A stretch of DNA of 59,642 bases from a virus. Positions within the stretch are counted from its first letter, which is position 1. Every line of letters starts with the position of its first letter. Location: positions 1 to 59,642 of the IMG/VR virus record IMGVR_UViG_3300037248_000128; one strand, 5' to 3'. This document shows positions 7,149 through 13,896 of this stretch, piece after piece. The translations under genes and the position numbers were made by a program. The notes beneath the pieces were generated by a model that made no database searches, was not told the origin of the DNA, and worked only from the letters and a program-made list of their open reading frames with translations.

Positions 7149-7466
7149 TTACTTGAGGTCGGCGGCGATCTGGGCGGCAAGCGCCGTCACGGCCGTAAGC
7201 TGAGCGGAGACGGTCGCTGAGTCGCCTTTCGCGGCGGCGGCGTCGGCGAGCTGCACGGCGGCGTACGCCTTCACGAGCAACGGCTTGACCGTCGCCTTGG
7301 TGGCCGCCGACATGGTGGGCAGCGCCGCGAGGTAGGCTTGCGCGGCGCCGTTGTAAGCGACATCCACGGAGGTATCGCCCTCGGCAATCGCCAGCGTTGT
7401 CGATGTGCCGGATGCGCACGCGGCGAGACTCAGCGCCGCGGCGCCGATCAGGAAAAGTCGTTTCAC
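7149..7466 (-). CDS. Small lipoprotein of the lysis cassette
   Basis: A 105-residue exported lipoprotein. MKRLFLIGAAALSLAACASG contains a basic start, a hydrophobic core and a lipobox LAAC with Cys17 as the lipidated residue. The mature part is Ala-rich and helical. It follows the endolysin gene with a four-base overlap (ATGA), the place where outer-membrane spanins (Rz1-like) are usually found. It is longer and less Pro-rich than classic Rz1, so an o-spanin role is inference. Confidence 0.8.
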   Translation of the reverse strand: MKRLFLIGAAALSLAACASGTSTTLAIAEGDTSVDVAYNGAAQAYLAALPTMSAATKATVKPLLVKAYAAVQLADAAAAKGDSATVSAQLTAVTALAAQIAADLK

Positions 7467-8638
7467 GTCGTCGTTCCTCCGATTTGGCTGAGACGATTTG
7501 TCGCAAGCGCGGCCAACTGAGCCGGGGTGATGCCGGATGCGGCGATGCGACCCGGCACGGTGCTGTTCGCGTAGGAGAGCACGCTCGCAACGTAAGCGTT
7601 GTGCACGTCAGCGGTCGCGTGCGCGTCGGCGTACGTGACGCCTTGGGCTGCCAGCGCGTTCACGCCGTTCTCGATCGCCTTCACGACGATCTGCCCAGCC
7701 GCCGACTGCGTTTGTACGTGGAAGTACTGCATCGCGCGGCCTGCGAGCCAGATCGCGAGCGGCAGGACGATCCCAGTAATAATGTAAGGCGCGAGCGCGT
7801 TGATCAGCGCGGTGAAGTCGATCACATGCGTCGTGGCGCCCGTCGCTCCGGCTCCCGCGGCGGCAGCGGCCGTGGCGGCGGCGGCGATGAGCGGGCCGTG
7901 CGTCTGGATGATCGGCTGCTTCGGGGGAGAAGGCGGAACAGTCGACAGTGGCGGGTCCGGTAGGTTGGGGATGTGGACGGGTGTGGGGGTCGGTGTCGCC
8001 GGCGCCTGCACTGGCTGCGGGACTGGCTGACCGGCCGCGGCGGCCGGATCGGCTACGGTCGAGACATCGAGGTCGACGTTGAGCGTCTGGCCCGCCGCAG
8101 TGATGTTCACGCTCTGCGCGTATTGAACGATCGGCGCGATGAGCGATTGCTCGCCCCCGGAGCGGAGGTCCCAGCACCAGACGTTCGCGGCGCCGAAGAT
8201 CGCGGCCATCGCCGCTTGGTTTTCATGGCTGCAATAGACCATCGCGCGGAAGCCGCCCGCCTTCACGCCGCCGCACCACGCAGTCAGGTGGTCGGTCTGA
8301 TTCTGCGGAACCGGCGCTCCGTTCTCGGTGTCGAACGCCACCCCGAAACCGACTGGGTAGCCTTTGGCTTGGAGTTCGTTGACGCAGGAAGTCGCCTCGG
8401 CCGCGCCAGCCGGTCCGCTGACGAGGTAACTGCCGGGCCCTGTTATCTGACCGCCGACCCAAATCGGGATGACGTTCAGGCCGGATGCGGTGATTTCGGC
8501 GAATGTCGGCCAACTCGCGTTCGAGTGACTCGGGGCCTCGAGATAAGAGGCTGTCCAAGAGAAGCCCTGCGCTTTCAGATCGGCGAGCGCTGCTGCGCCT
8601 GGGTAGATGTCTGTGTCGATTCCGCGGAAGGGCATCAA
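7463..8638 (-). CDS. DUF1906 endolysin fused to holin-like membrane domain
   Basis: A 391-residue two-part protein. Residues 1-190 follow the DUF1906 / Rv2525c-like glycoside hydrolase fold (start GIDTDIYPGAAALADLKAQG, then VAFDTENGAPVP with acidic residues placed for catalysis). A Pro-rich linker (about 205-240) leads to two hydrophobic segments near 244-265 and 275-300, then an amphipathic helix and a tail that resemble the LLH-type phage holin family. One chain thus seems to join peptidoglycan cleavage with membrane insertion. ATG at 8638 is used; a second Met follows at once. Confidence 0.83.
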   Translation of the reverse strand: MMPFRGIDTDIYPGAAALADLKAQGFSWTASYLEAPSHSNASWPTFAEITASGLNVIPIWVGGQITGPGSYLVSGPAGAAEATSCVNELQAKGYPVGFGVAFDTENGAPVPQNQTDHLTAWCGGVKAGGFRAMVYCSHENQAAMAAIFGAANVWCWDLRSGGEQSLIAPIVQYAQSVNITAAGQTLNVDLDVSTVADPAAAAGQPVPQPVQAPATPTPTPVHIPNLPDPPLSTVPPSPPKQPIIQTHGPLIAAAATAAAAAGAGATGATTHVIDFTALINALAPYIITGIVLPLAIWLAGRAMQYFHVQTQSAAGQIVVKAIENGVNALAAQGVTYADAHATADVHNAYVASVLSYANSTVPGRIAASGITPAQLAALATNRLSQIGGTTT

Positions 8639-8712
8639 GGCTCCAGGTTGCGCCGTCAGAGCTTCGAGGGGTGTACAGGGTTGGGATTCTTAGGCCCCGA
8701 CGGCGCAAGCGG

Positions 8713-8741
8713 ATGCTTAGGCCAAAAATGCGCGGCGTCAA
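8713..8741 (-). promoter_or_regulatory. Promoter cassette copy A
   Basis: On the minus strand, TTGACG (8741-8736), a 17-base spacer containing CATTTTTGGCC, and AAGCAT (8718-8713), about 75 bases before the endolysin start. It lies in a 194-base gap without a gene. Same layout as copies at 6074 and 4963. Confidence 0.5.
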
Positions 8742-8832
8742 TCCGCTGTCTGGCAAAGGCGGGGCAGATATGTTGACCTTGCGGGACAGCAACCGCCCTG
8801 ACTTTCGAGGCGGAAGCCGAGATCGGGATCGT

Positions 8833-9216
8833 CTAAGCCAGCGCCGCCGCGACCGCCTGGCGGCCAGCTTCGGTCAACCGGTAGCCGCACATATGCCAGC
8901 CGTCGCCTTGGCGCTCGATGGCATCTTGGCCGAGTCGGCGCTTGAGCCTCGAGATGTAGACCGCGACGTTATTGGTGTGAGTGCTGCGGTCCTGCGTGCC
9001 CCACTTCGGCGGCATCTCCTCGTCAACTTTCCACTTCGGGATGAAGCGCTGGCAGCGGTTCAGCAGCAAGAGCACGCGCGCTTCGTTGGGCGAGATTTTC
9101 AGCCGACAGCGCAGCGTGTGAATCTGATCGTCCAGCGTTGAACCGTAGAGAATCGTTCGAAGTTCAACGATCTCCGCTTCAAGCTCGGCGCGCGTCATCT
9201 TCGCTGGCGGCTTCAT
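8833..9216 (-). CDS. Winged-helix DNA-binding protein
   Basis: A 127-residue protein. After a short helix it has a segment like the OmpR/PhoB winged-helix: ISPNEARVLLLLNRC, then THTNNVAVYISRLKRRLG as the recognition helix and GYRLTEAGR as the wing. The usual receiver domain is absent. It is probably a transcription factor, perhaps acting on the promoter cassette that precedes the endolysin next door. ATG at 9216 overlaps the stop of the 22-residue gene (ATGA). Confidence 0.78.
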   Translation of the reverse strand: MKPPAKMTRAELEAEIVELRTILYGSTLDDQIHTLRCRLKISPNEARVLLLLNRCQRFIPKWKVDEEMPPKWGTQDRSTHTNNVAVYISRLKRRLGQDAIERQGDGWHMCGYRLTEAGRQAVAAALA

Positions 9217-9281
9217 CGCCACATGACCCAGATCAGGAACAGCAGCACGCCGACGATGGTGAGCCAGACGCCCGGTTTCAT
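9213..9281 (-). CDS. 22-aa single-span membrane peptide
   Basis: A tiny gene coding for 22 residues, almost all a single transmembrane segment (VWLTIVGVLLFLIWVMW). Both ends overlap neighbours by four bases (ATGA at 9278 and at 9213), and GGGGGA precedes the start. Small hydrophobic phage peptides can act as pinholins or lysis regulators; the role here is unknown. Confidence 0.5.
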   Translation of the reverse strand: MKPGVWLTIVGVLLFLIWVMWR

Positions 9282-9436
9282 GCGATCCCCCGCCACTTCG
9301 CCAGATCGGCGTTCGCCGCCTTGTCCAGCCCAAGCCGAATCAGCAGCGCGCGCTCGGCGCCGTACTTCCATACGAGGACTCTCGCGTGCAGCGACATCTT
9401 CGGAACCGGCGCGAGTTTGAAGGCAGGCGCGGTCAT
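9278..9436 (-). CDS. Hypothetical protein, 52 aa
   Basis: A 52-residue basic protein without recognised motifs. It starts at ATG 9436 after a purine-rich AAGGAG region, and its stop overlaps the start of the 22-residue membrane peptide (ATGA). Function unknown. Confidence 0.55.
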   Translation of the reverse strand: MTAPAFKLAPVPKMSLHARVLVWKYGAERALLIRLGLDKAANADLAKWRGIA

Positions 9437-9464
9437 CCTTCGCCAGCTCCTTCTGGGCGGTTCC

Positions 9465-9656
9465 TCACTTCGCTTTCTCGCAGCCGGCGTAGGTGATCAG
9501 CATGTCCTCTATCTGCTCGGCCATGTTGTCGAGACCCGGCTGGTTGTCGATGTAGCCGTCCTCGTAGAGGTCGCGCAGCACGCGCGCGGCGGCGATAAGC
9601 TGCGAGGCTTGCGCGGGTCGGATCAGTGGTTCCCGGGATAAACTCTCATCACTCAT
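9465..9656 (-). CDS. Hypothetical protein, 63 aa
   Basis: A 63-residue, predicted all-helical acidic protein (ARVLRDLYEDGYID, MAEQIEDMLITYAG). No known family recognised. It lies between two small genes of the leftward operon with gaps of about 25 bases on both sides. Confidence 0.62.
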   Translation of the reverse strand: MSDESLSREPLIRPAQASQLIAAARVLRDLYEDGYIDNQPGLDNMAEQIEDMLITYAGCEKAK

Positions 9657-9680
9657 TCTGGTTGTCTCCGCTTGGCTCGA

Positions 9681-9938
9681 TCATCGCGGGCCGCCGAACG
9701 TGGTCTGCGCGTCCTTCGTCAGGCGGTCGGATTGCTCTGGAGTCAGTTCCGCGGGCCGGATTTGCGCCTCAAGGTCTGCGATTTCCTTGTCGATGGCCAG
9801 ACCGCGCGCCCTGATCGCCTTCAGCATCGCGAGGCGGGCGTGCCGCTGCACGATGTCGTGCGCTTCGTAGCAGACCACGCGCTCCTCAGGCGTGGTCCAG
9901 CCGCAGTGGATGATCAGGCGGGCCTCGTCGAGAGTCAT
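9681..9938 (-). CDS. Hypothetical coiled-coil protein, 85 aa
   Basis: An 85-residue, charged helical protein (AIDKEIADLEAQIRPAELTP) likely to form a coiled coil. ATG at 9938 is used because GAGGAAGCG precedes it and it overlaps the upstream stop as ATGA; a longer frame to 10157 would overlap the upstream membrane gene. Function unknown. Confidence 0.62.
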   Translation of the reverse strand: MTLDEARLIIHCGWTTPEERVVCYEAHDIVQRHARLAMLKAIRARGLAIDKEIADLEAQIRPAELTPEQSDRLTKDAQTTFGGPR

Positions 9939-10084
9939 CGCTTCCTCGCACTGAGCTGCGCGCTCACGCTCCAACAACCGCCGATGATCCACACCATCCA
10001 GCCTTCGGGCGTTATGTGAAACAGCCCATATCGTTGCCAGAACAGCACGCAGCCCGTCAGGCCGATTACGATAGCCAGCAGCAT
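9935..10084 (-). CDS. Small membrane protein, 49 aa
   Basis: A 49-residue protein with a hydrophobic N-terminal helix (LLAIVIGLTGCVLFW) and a second hydrophobic stretch (WMVWIIGGCWSV). It overlaps the next gene by ATGA. Two-span topology would suit a holin-like peptide. It is too short to be found by length-limited gene callers. Confidence 0.52.
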   Translation of the reverse strand: MLLAIVIGLTGCVLFWQRYGLFHITPEGWMVWIIGGCWSVSAQLSARKR

Positions 10085-10086
10085 CC

Positions 10087-10362
10087 TCACGGCTCCCTCC
10101 GCTCGACAGGTGGGCGCATGAACTCGCGCCGCACCAGTTCGACGAAATGGGGGTCAATCGGAATGCGATTGTCGAGCACGAGTTTCAGCATGGGCATGGG
10201 CGTTTTCCACCGTCGCGTCCGCAAAAGGCTCCGAACCGCCGAGTCGATACGGTCCATGCGCCGCAGCGCCGCCTCGTCTTCGTCCGACATCTCCACATGG
10301 TCCGGCGTCATCCCGTGGGCATCCCAAAGGCGTCGCATCGTTGCATTCGGATGCTCGCTCAT
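10087..10362 (-). CDS. Hypothetical protein, 91 aa
   Basis: A 91-residue protein with acidic N-terminal helices and a basic C-terminal half (LLRTRRWKTPMPMLKLVLDN). No known domain recognised. ATG at 10362 overlaps the TGA of the tRNA-bearing gene upstream (ATGA). Confidence 0.66.
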   Translation of the reverse strand: MSEHPNATMRRLWDAHGMTPDHVEMSDEDEAALRRMDRIDSAVRSLLRTRRWKTPMPMLKLVLDNRIPIDPHFVELVRREFMRPPVERREP

Positions 10363-10820
10363 TCCTTCGGCGCCTTCTTCTGCCAGTCGAACCAGTCCTT
10401 CGCCTCCGCGTCGACCCAGATCTCACGGTCGCCATCGTAGCCTTTGAGCTTCCGAAACACCGCCAGCGGGGCTCCCGTACGGCCGTCGGTACCCATCGTC
10501 TTCGTCACCATGCCAATAGGCCGCGTGGTACGCCCGGCTGGGCTCGAACCAGCAACCAGACCGTTATGAGCGGCCGGCTCTACCTCTTGAGCTACGGGCG
10601 CTTCGTCGACCGCATCCATCGGATCGATCTTCGGCGCGGCCTTCGCGACAGGCGGCGGCAAAATCGGCGTCTTCGATAGCGCCTTCTTCCCCGAACCCAG
10701 TCCAGCCTCAATCAACTCCACAATCGCGGCCATCCGAGAGCCAGTCCCACGCCAAACCTCAAGGCGCTCAAACACGCTCGCCGGTATCTTCACCAGAACC
10801 GAAACCCGCGCCTCCGCCAT
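10359..10820 (-). CDS. RHH-like protein whose frame contains a tRNA gene
   Basis: A 153-residue frame. Residues 4-45 read as a ribbon-helix-helix: strand ARVSVLVKIPA, helix SVFERLEVWR, helix SRMAAIVELIEAGL. A Pro/Ala linker follows, then residues about 74-98 are the in-frame translation of a complete tRNA gene on the same strand (10526-10601), and finally a charged segment ending DWFDWQKKAPKE. Both ends are tightly coupled to neighbours: ATG 10820 overlaps the previous TGA as TGATG, and the stop overlaps the next ATG. This argues for one gene spanning the tRNA. The alternative is an RHH gene whose original end was replaced by a tRNA insertion. It may autoregulate the boxes at 11233-11304. Confidence 0.6.
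   Translation of the reverse strand: MAEARVSVLVKIPASVFERLEVWRGTGSRMAAIVELIEAGLGSGKKALSKTPILPPPVAKAAPKIDPMDAVDEAPVAQEVEPAAHNGLVAGSSPAGRTTRPIGMVTKTMGTDGRTGAPLAVFRKLKGYDGDREIWVDAEAKDWFDWQKKAPKE
10526..10601 (-). tRNA. tRNA with anticodon CAU (Ile2 or elongator Met)
   Basis: A 76-base cloverleaf including an encoded CCA. The acceptor stem GCGCCCG pairs with CGGGCGU (one G1-U72 pair), D stem GCUC/GAGC, anticodon stem GGCCG/CGGUC with loop CUCAUAA (CAU at 34-36), five-base variable loop, T stem GCUGG/CCAGC with loop UUCGAGC, discriminator A73. The anticodon stem lacks the three G-C pairs of initiator tRNA. The C4-G69 and C5-G68 pairs are those reported as TilS identity elements in E. coli tRNA-Ile2, so a lysidine-modified tRNA reading AUA is more likely than elongator Met. 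Confidence 0.93.
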
Positions 10821-11221
10821 CAGGTCCAATCCCCGTATTTGACCGGTTGCACCCGATCACCTGTCGCATATCGCGGCGTCGGGTCATGCGCTCCCGCGCT
10901 CATCGTCCTGATCCGCCCCTCGGCGTTCAGCAGCGCGCCTTCATAAATCGCCTGGATGACCCGATGATCAAAGACGAGCTTTCCCGTCCGACCGTGAGTC
11001 TCTTCGGCAAACGACCGCGACCGGTAGACCAGAACGTCGGCGATCTTTCCGAGCGACCGAAGCGCCTCGCGCGCCCACGCCCGCTCCTTTTCGGTCATCA
11101 CCACGAACGCGTCGCCGTCCTCAAGCAGCTTCATCGCCGCAGTCGAGCGACCAGTCTGACGACACGCATCCTCGTAGACCCGCATCCCCACCATCGCAGC
11201 CGCTTTGATCCCGAAGTCCAC
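10820..11221 (-). CDS. First gene of leftward operon, unknown function
   Basis: A 133-residue protein. TGRSTAAMKLLEDGDAFVVM resembles phage proteins with a degenerate nucleotide-binding start, followed by a helical stretch and LVFDHRVIQAIYEG, a pattern seen in small phage NTPase-like proteins. A proper Walker A (GxxxxGKT/S) is not present. GTG at 11221 is the start, with GGGAGAG eight bases upstream. It is transcribed from the box-rich promoter at 11233-11304. Confidence 0.7.
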   Translation of the reverse strand: MDFGIKAAAMVGMRVYEDACRQTGRSTAAMKLLEDGDAFVVMTEKERAWAREALRSLGKIADVLVYRSRSFAEETHGRTGKLVFDHRVIQAIYEGALLNAEGRIRTMSAGAHDPTPRYATGDRVQPVKYGDWT

Positions 11222-11232
11222 CCGTCTCTCCC

Positions 11233-11304
11233 ATATATACGTATATACGACAGACCATATATACGGACGCCATATATACGGGTGTCAAGCGGTTTCGTAT
11301 ATAC
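11233..11304 (-). promoter_or_regulatory. Leftward promoter with five GTATATAC-type boxes
   Basis: Five eight-base boxes read ATATATAC or GTATATAC on the plus strand at 11233, 11241, 11257, 11272 and 11297. GTATATAC is a perfect palindrome. A consensus -35 TTGACA lies at 11288-11283 on the minus strand, and TA-rich sequences in the next boxes (around 11265-11258) can supply the -10. Boxes overlap and flank the promoter, as for operators of small RHH or XRE repressors. The first gene starts 12 bases downstream of the last box. Confidence 0.65.
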
Positions 11305-11903
11305 GGGCGATTTTTGGGACGGGTCTAAGGTGACGCCCTCGCGCCGTTCAGGACCGCGACCCAACGCCCGGCCGATCCGCGGCGCCTGCTCGAGCCCTGC
11401 CTGGCCGCAACGCCTTGCAGAACAAGGGTTTGCGCGGTTCTGCATGCTGAGTCGCTTGTGGTCGCGTGAGCTGGCGATTAGGAATGCTTTACGCTGTAAC
11501 GGTCGCGTGAACTTCGCGTCTAATCTCGTTTATGCGCACCGTTATCAGGCATTCGCAGGCCTGCTTTGAGCCTTCGCTAAGTCGATCCGCCGCGCGTCGA
11601 TTGCTCTACGATCTAAGCGGCTTTCTGACGGCTCGGTTAGTCTTGCTCGCATTGCGGTGCAGCGACGGCGTTACTTGCTGGCGCAATGCCGATGCTAAGC
11701 GAAATGGCGACGCGTGGAAAGCCGGTGGCGTCGTACCGCTATTCCCTCGCCTCTCACACGTACGCGCGTGTACGCGTAGCTATGCGTACGAACGGCTATG
11801 CGAAACGGCTAGCGCTTCGGTTTGTTTAGGCTGAAGGGAGGTTGAGAGGTGGGAGGATAGGCCTGAAGCTCGGAGATTGCTGGTTAGGCTTACGTTTGCG
11901 GCG
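11305..11903. other. Non-coding, repeat-dense spacer
   Basis: About 600 bases with no convincing gene; the frames that exist on both strands lack sensible composition or start sites. It holds short repeats, for example AACGGCTA at 11791 and 11804, GTACGCG twice near 11760-11775, an ACACG/CGTGT inverted pair and two GGTCGCGTGA-like words near 11460 and 11505. It separates two leftward units and could hold an origin, a regulatory RNA or transcription signals. Confidence 0.5.
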
Positions 11904-12362
11904 CTATGTGAGCAGGGATGCGGGCGCCTTGGGTGGTTTGGGGGTTCGGTAGCGGTCGGGTGACTGGTGCGGGATTAGCGGACCTTGAGGCGTCTCGGTT
12001 GAGGGGAGTGAGACTTCGATCGCTCGGGCTCGCCGTATGGCGTTTGTGGTCGCGGCGCCGGCTTTCTGGGCGAATTTGATATGCGTTAGCCGATTGTCGC
12101 GGGCGTGCTTGTAGGCCGCGAGCTCGGCTTGTGACGCATTGAATATGCGGAGAATCGTTTCGCGATGATGGCGCCAGGTCGGTCTATGGGCTCGAGCGAC
12201 GGCGAATAGCTGATCGTCGGCTATGGGAAGCGGTTTGCAGTCGGTTCGCCAGAAATGTTCAAAGAGGCTCCAGAGCATGCCGCGGCCGGCGACGGGAAGC
12301 GCGATATAGTCGGGATTCTCGAAGATCCCCTGAACGGGAAGCGGCCAGAGCTTTTTAGGCAT
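11904..12362 (-). CDS. Replication-initiator-like protein (DUF1376-type)
   Basis: A 152-residue protein. WPLPVQGIFENPDYIALPVA, GRGMLWSLFEHFWRTDCKPL, then PIADDQLFAVARAHRPTW resembles the DUF1376 domain, a winged-helix module found in phage and prophage replication genes: a short strand, a helix with L-x-x-FW, and a D-x-x-L-A helix followed by W. The C-terminal 50 residues are Pro-rich and disordered. It is divergently placed to the rightward block 12462-15375. Similarity is by pattern only. Confidence 0.68.
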   Translation of the reverse strand: MPKKLWPLPVQGIFENPDYIALPVAGRGMLWSLFEHFWRTDCKPLPIADDQLFAVARAHRPTWRHHRETILRIFNASQAELAAYKHARDNRLTHIKFAQKAGAATTNAIRRARAIEVSLPSTETPQGPLIPHQSPDRYRTPKPPKAPASLLT

Positions 12363-12390
12363 GGTTTTAGGTTAAATTTACGGATAGGCG

Positions 12391-12419
12391 TTGACAAGTT
12401 CTCGCGTCGGGCGCATGGA
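12391..12419 (+). promoter_or_regulatory. Candidate rightward promoter
   Basis: TTGACA at 12391-12396 with a poor -10 match at 12414-12419 (CATGGA), in the divergent gap between 12362 and 12462. The perfect -35 and the location before a nine-gene operon are the support. Confidence 0.3.
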
Positions 12420-12461
12420 AAGAGCGTGGCGACGGGCCACAAACCGAAGGGAATGGACCCT

Positions 12462-12647
12462 ATGACAAAGCCAACCAACATCCCGCCGAACGGAGCGCTG
12501 ATCCGCTTCACTCGCCAACCGCGCTGCTCTTACGCCCGCGTCGGCGGATTCGAGGTGTGCGGCAAGATCGGCGAGCAAGACATCGGCCAGCACATTTGCG
12601 ACGCGCTGACTGTGCGCTTCACTGGCCGAATGAACCCGCGCCCTTAG
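12462..12647 (+). CDS. Hypothetical protein, 61 aa
   Basis: First gene of the rightward block. MTKPTNIPPNGALIRFTRQP begins a 61-residue protein with two cysteines (CSYARVGGFEVCGK) and no known domain. ATG at 12462 has AAGGGA about nine bases upstream; ATG at 12453 is the alternative. Confidence 0.6.
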   Translation: MTKPTNIPPNGALIRFTRQPRCSYARVGGFEVCGKIGEQDIGQHICDALTVRFTGRMNPRP

Positions 12648-12693
12648 CGCTCCAGCGGCATCAGCCGCGCAAACAGTGGAAAGGACCACGAAA

Positions 12694-13074
12694 ATGGACA
12701 TTTACGAGCAACACGACAAAGCATTCTCGCGCGTCTCGGCATGGATCGTGCTGAAGGACGGCGAGCGCGTCGCGACGGTCGCGATTAAATATCCGGCCGA
12801 TGGCGCGGGTCGTCTCTGGGCCTACTGCCACCTGATCGGCTTGCCGATGGAACGCGGCTATTCGGGCGGGTACGGCTACGACAAGCGGTCGCCCGCAGTC
12901 GCCAGCGCGTTCGCCAAAGCGCATCGGCGCGACTCGGACTCGCGGCCGGTTGAGGCGATGGACGACACGCTTGCGAACGCTGCGGCGATCAATGCCGCGC
13001 TCGCTGGCGATAGTGGCGAGTACTGGGATCGTCGGCTCGAGAACGCCGGCTTCACCGTGCTGCAGGCGGTTTGA
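12694..13074 (+). CDS. Conserved phage protein, 126 aa
   Basis: A 126-residue protein. The segment VATVAIKYPADGAGRLWAY followed by GLPMERGYSGGYGYDKRSPA occurs in many phage and prophage hypothetical proteins, with aromatic and Gly-rich conservation but no known function. ATG at 12694 follows GGAAAGGACC. The next gene begins one base after the TGA. Confidence 0.72.
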   Translation: MDIYEQHDKAFSRVSAWIVLKDGERVATVAIKYPADGAGRLWAYCHLIGLPMERGYSGGYGYDKRSPAVASAFAKAHRRDSDSRPVEAMDDTLANAAAINAALAGDSGEYWDRRLENAGFTVLQAV

Positions 13075-13075
13075 C

Positions 13076-13711
13076 GTGACCGAATCCGCCTTCAATCTCT
13101 ACCGCATCGCGTGCGCCAGCCATCGAAGGGCGGACTGGCGTCGCGCTGCAATCGCCTTGGCGGACGCGCTAGAGCGGCTTGAGGCTGAACGCGCGTTGCC
13201 GCATATCCCTGAGACTGCTTATGCGGCTCCGGCCGCTTACGAGACGCTGCAAGCGCCGAATGGTAGACGGCTCGGCGCCGAACCGGTGCGGACGAATCCG
13301 GAGGGCCGTGAGAGTCGGCCCACTTCACCCGAAATGGACTTACCGGACGCGCTCGAGGCGCAAGAGCGTGCTGGCGTCGCGCCGCCGCGGCCGATCCGCA
13401 AGCCGTCGCTGATCAAGTTCCTGGCCGATACGGGCGGGATCCGTGACGACGGCGGCGAGCTCGCGAACCGCGACCTGCAGCTTTGGCATCGGTTCAAGCC
13501 GTTCCAGCGCCGACTCTTGAACCCGAACGGCCGCAGCATGGAGCACGCGGCGGAGGCGGCTTGGGAAGCCGGCTTTTGGGGCCGCGACTTGCCGGCGCGC
13601 GGCGAATGCCCGGTCGACTCGGCGATGCTTATGGATGCGATCGAGCGCGAGCTGCGATCGGACGACTTTCACGCCTTGGAGCCCGAGGAGATCGAACAAT
13701 GGAACGCCTGA
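13076..13711 (+). CDS. Protein with large-polyvalent-protein-like domain
   Basis: A 211-residue protein. The N-terminal 60 residues are helical. Residues about 115-195 contain SLIKFLADTGGIRDDGGELA, then WHRFKPFQRRLLNPNGRSME, EAAWEAGFWG and LMDAIERELR, a module found as an accessory domain in very large phage or mobile-element proteins and sometimes alone. GTG at 13076 is used as the start because it lies one base after the previous stop. Its end overlaps the next start by 13 bases. Function unknown. Confidence 0.7.
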   Translation: MTESAFNLYRIACASHRRADWRRAAIALADALERLEAERALPHIPETAYAAPAAYETLQAPNGRRLGAEPVRTNPEGRESRPTSPEMDLPDALEAQERAGVAPPRPIRKPSLIKFLADTGGIRDDGGELANRDLQLWHRFKPFQRRLLNPNGRSMEHAAEAAWEAGFWGRDLPARGECPVDSAMLMDAIERELRSDDFHALEPEEIEQWNA

Positions 13712-13896
13712 AAAGCGAACCGGTGCGCCTCGCGGACGGCGTGGCTCGCCAAATGCTTGTGCCAGGCGTCAAGCCGGTGTCGCTGACGGCGCGCGAGATT
13801 GCGCTTGAGCGTGAGCGTCGGAACGCTAGGCGCGGTCATGCGCCAGCGGGCGGCATGTTCGATGAATGCGAAACCAAGCAAGGGAGGTTGCTCTAA
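13699..13896 (+). CDS. Hypothetical protein, 65 aa
   Basis: A 65-residue basic protein (SLTAREIALERERRNARRGH). Starts within the end of the previous gene and its TAA overlaps the next ATG (TAATG), so the three genes are coupled. No known family. Confidence 0.62.
   Translation: MERLKSEPVRLADGVARQMLVPGVKPVSLTAREIALERERRNARRGHAPAGGMFDECETKQGRLL

Noticed and set aside
10847-11569. A 240-residue plus-strand gene
   Set aside because: Antisense to the first leftward gene and to its promoter boxes; Arg/Pro-rich composition typical of GC-rich antisense frames.
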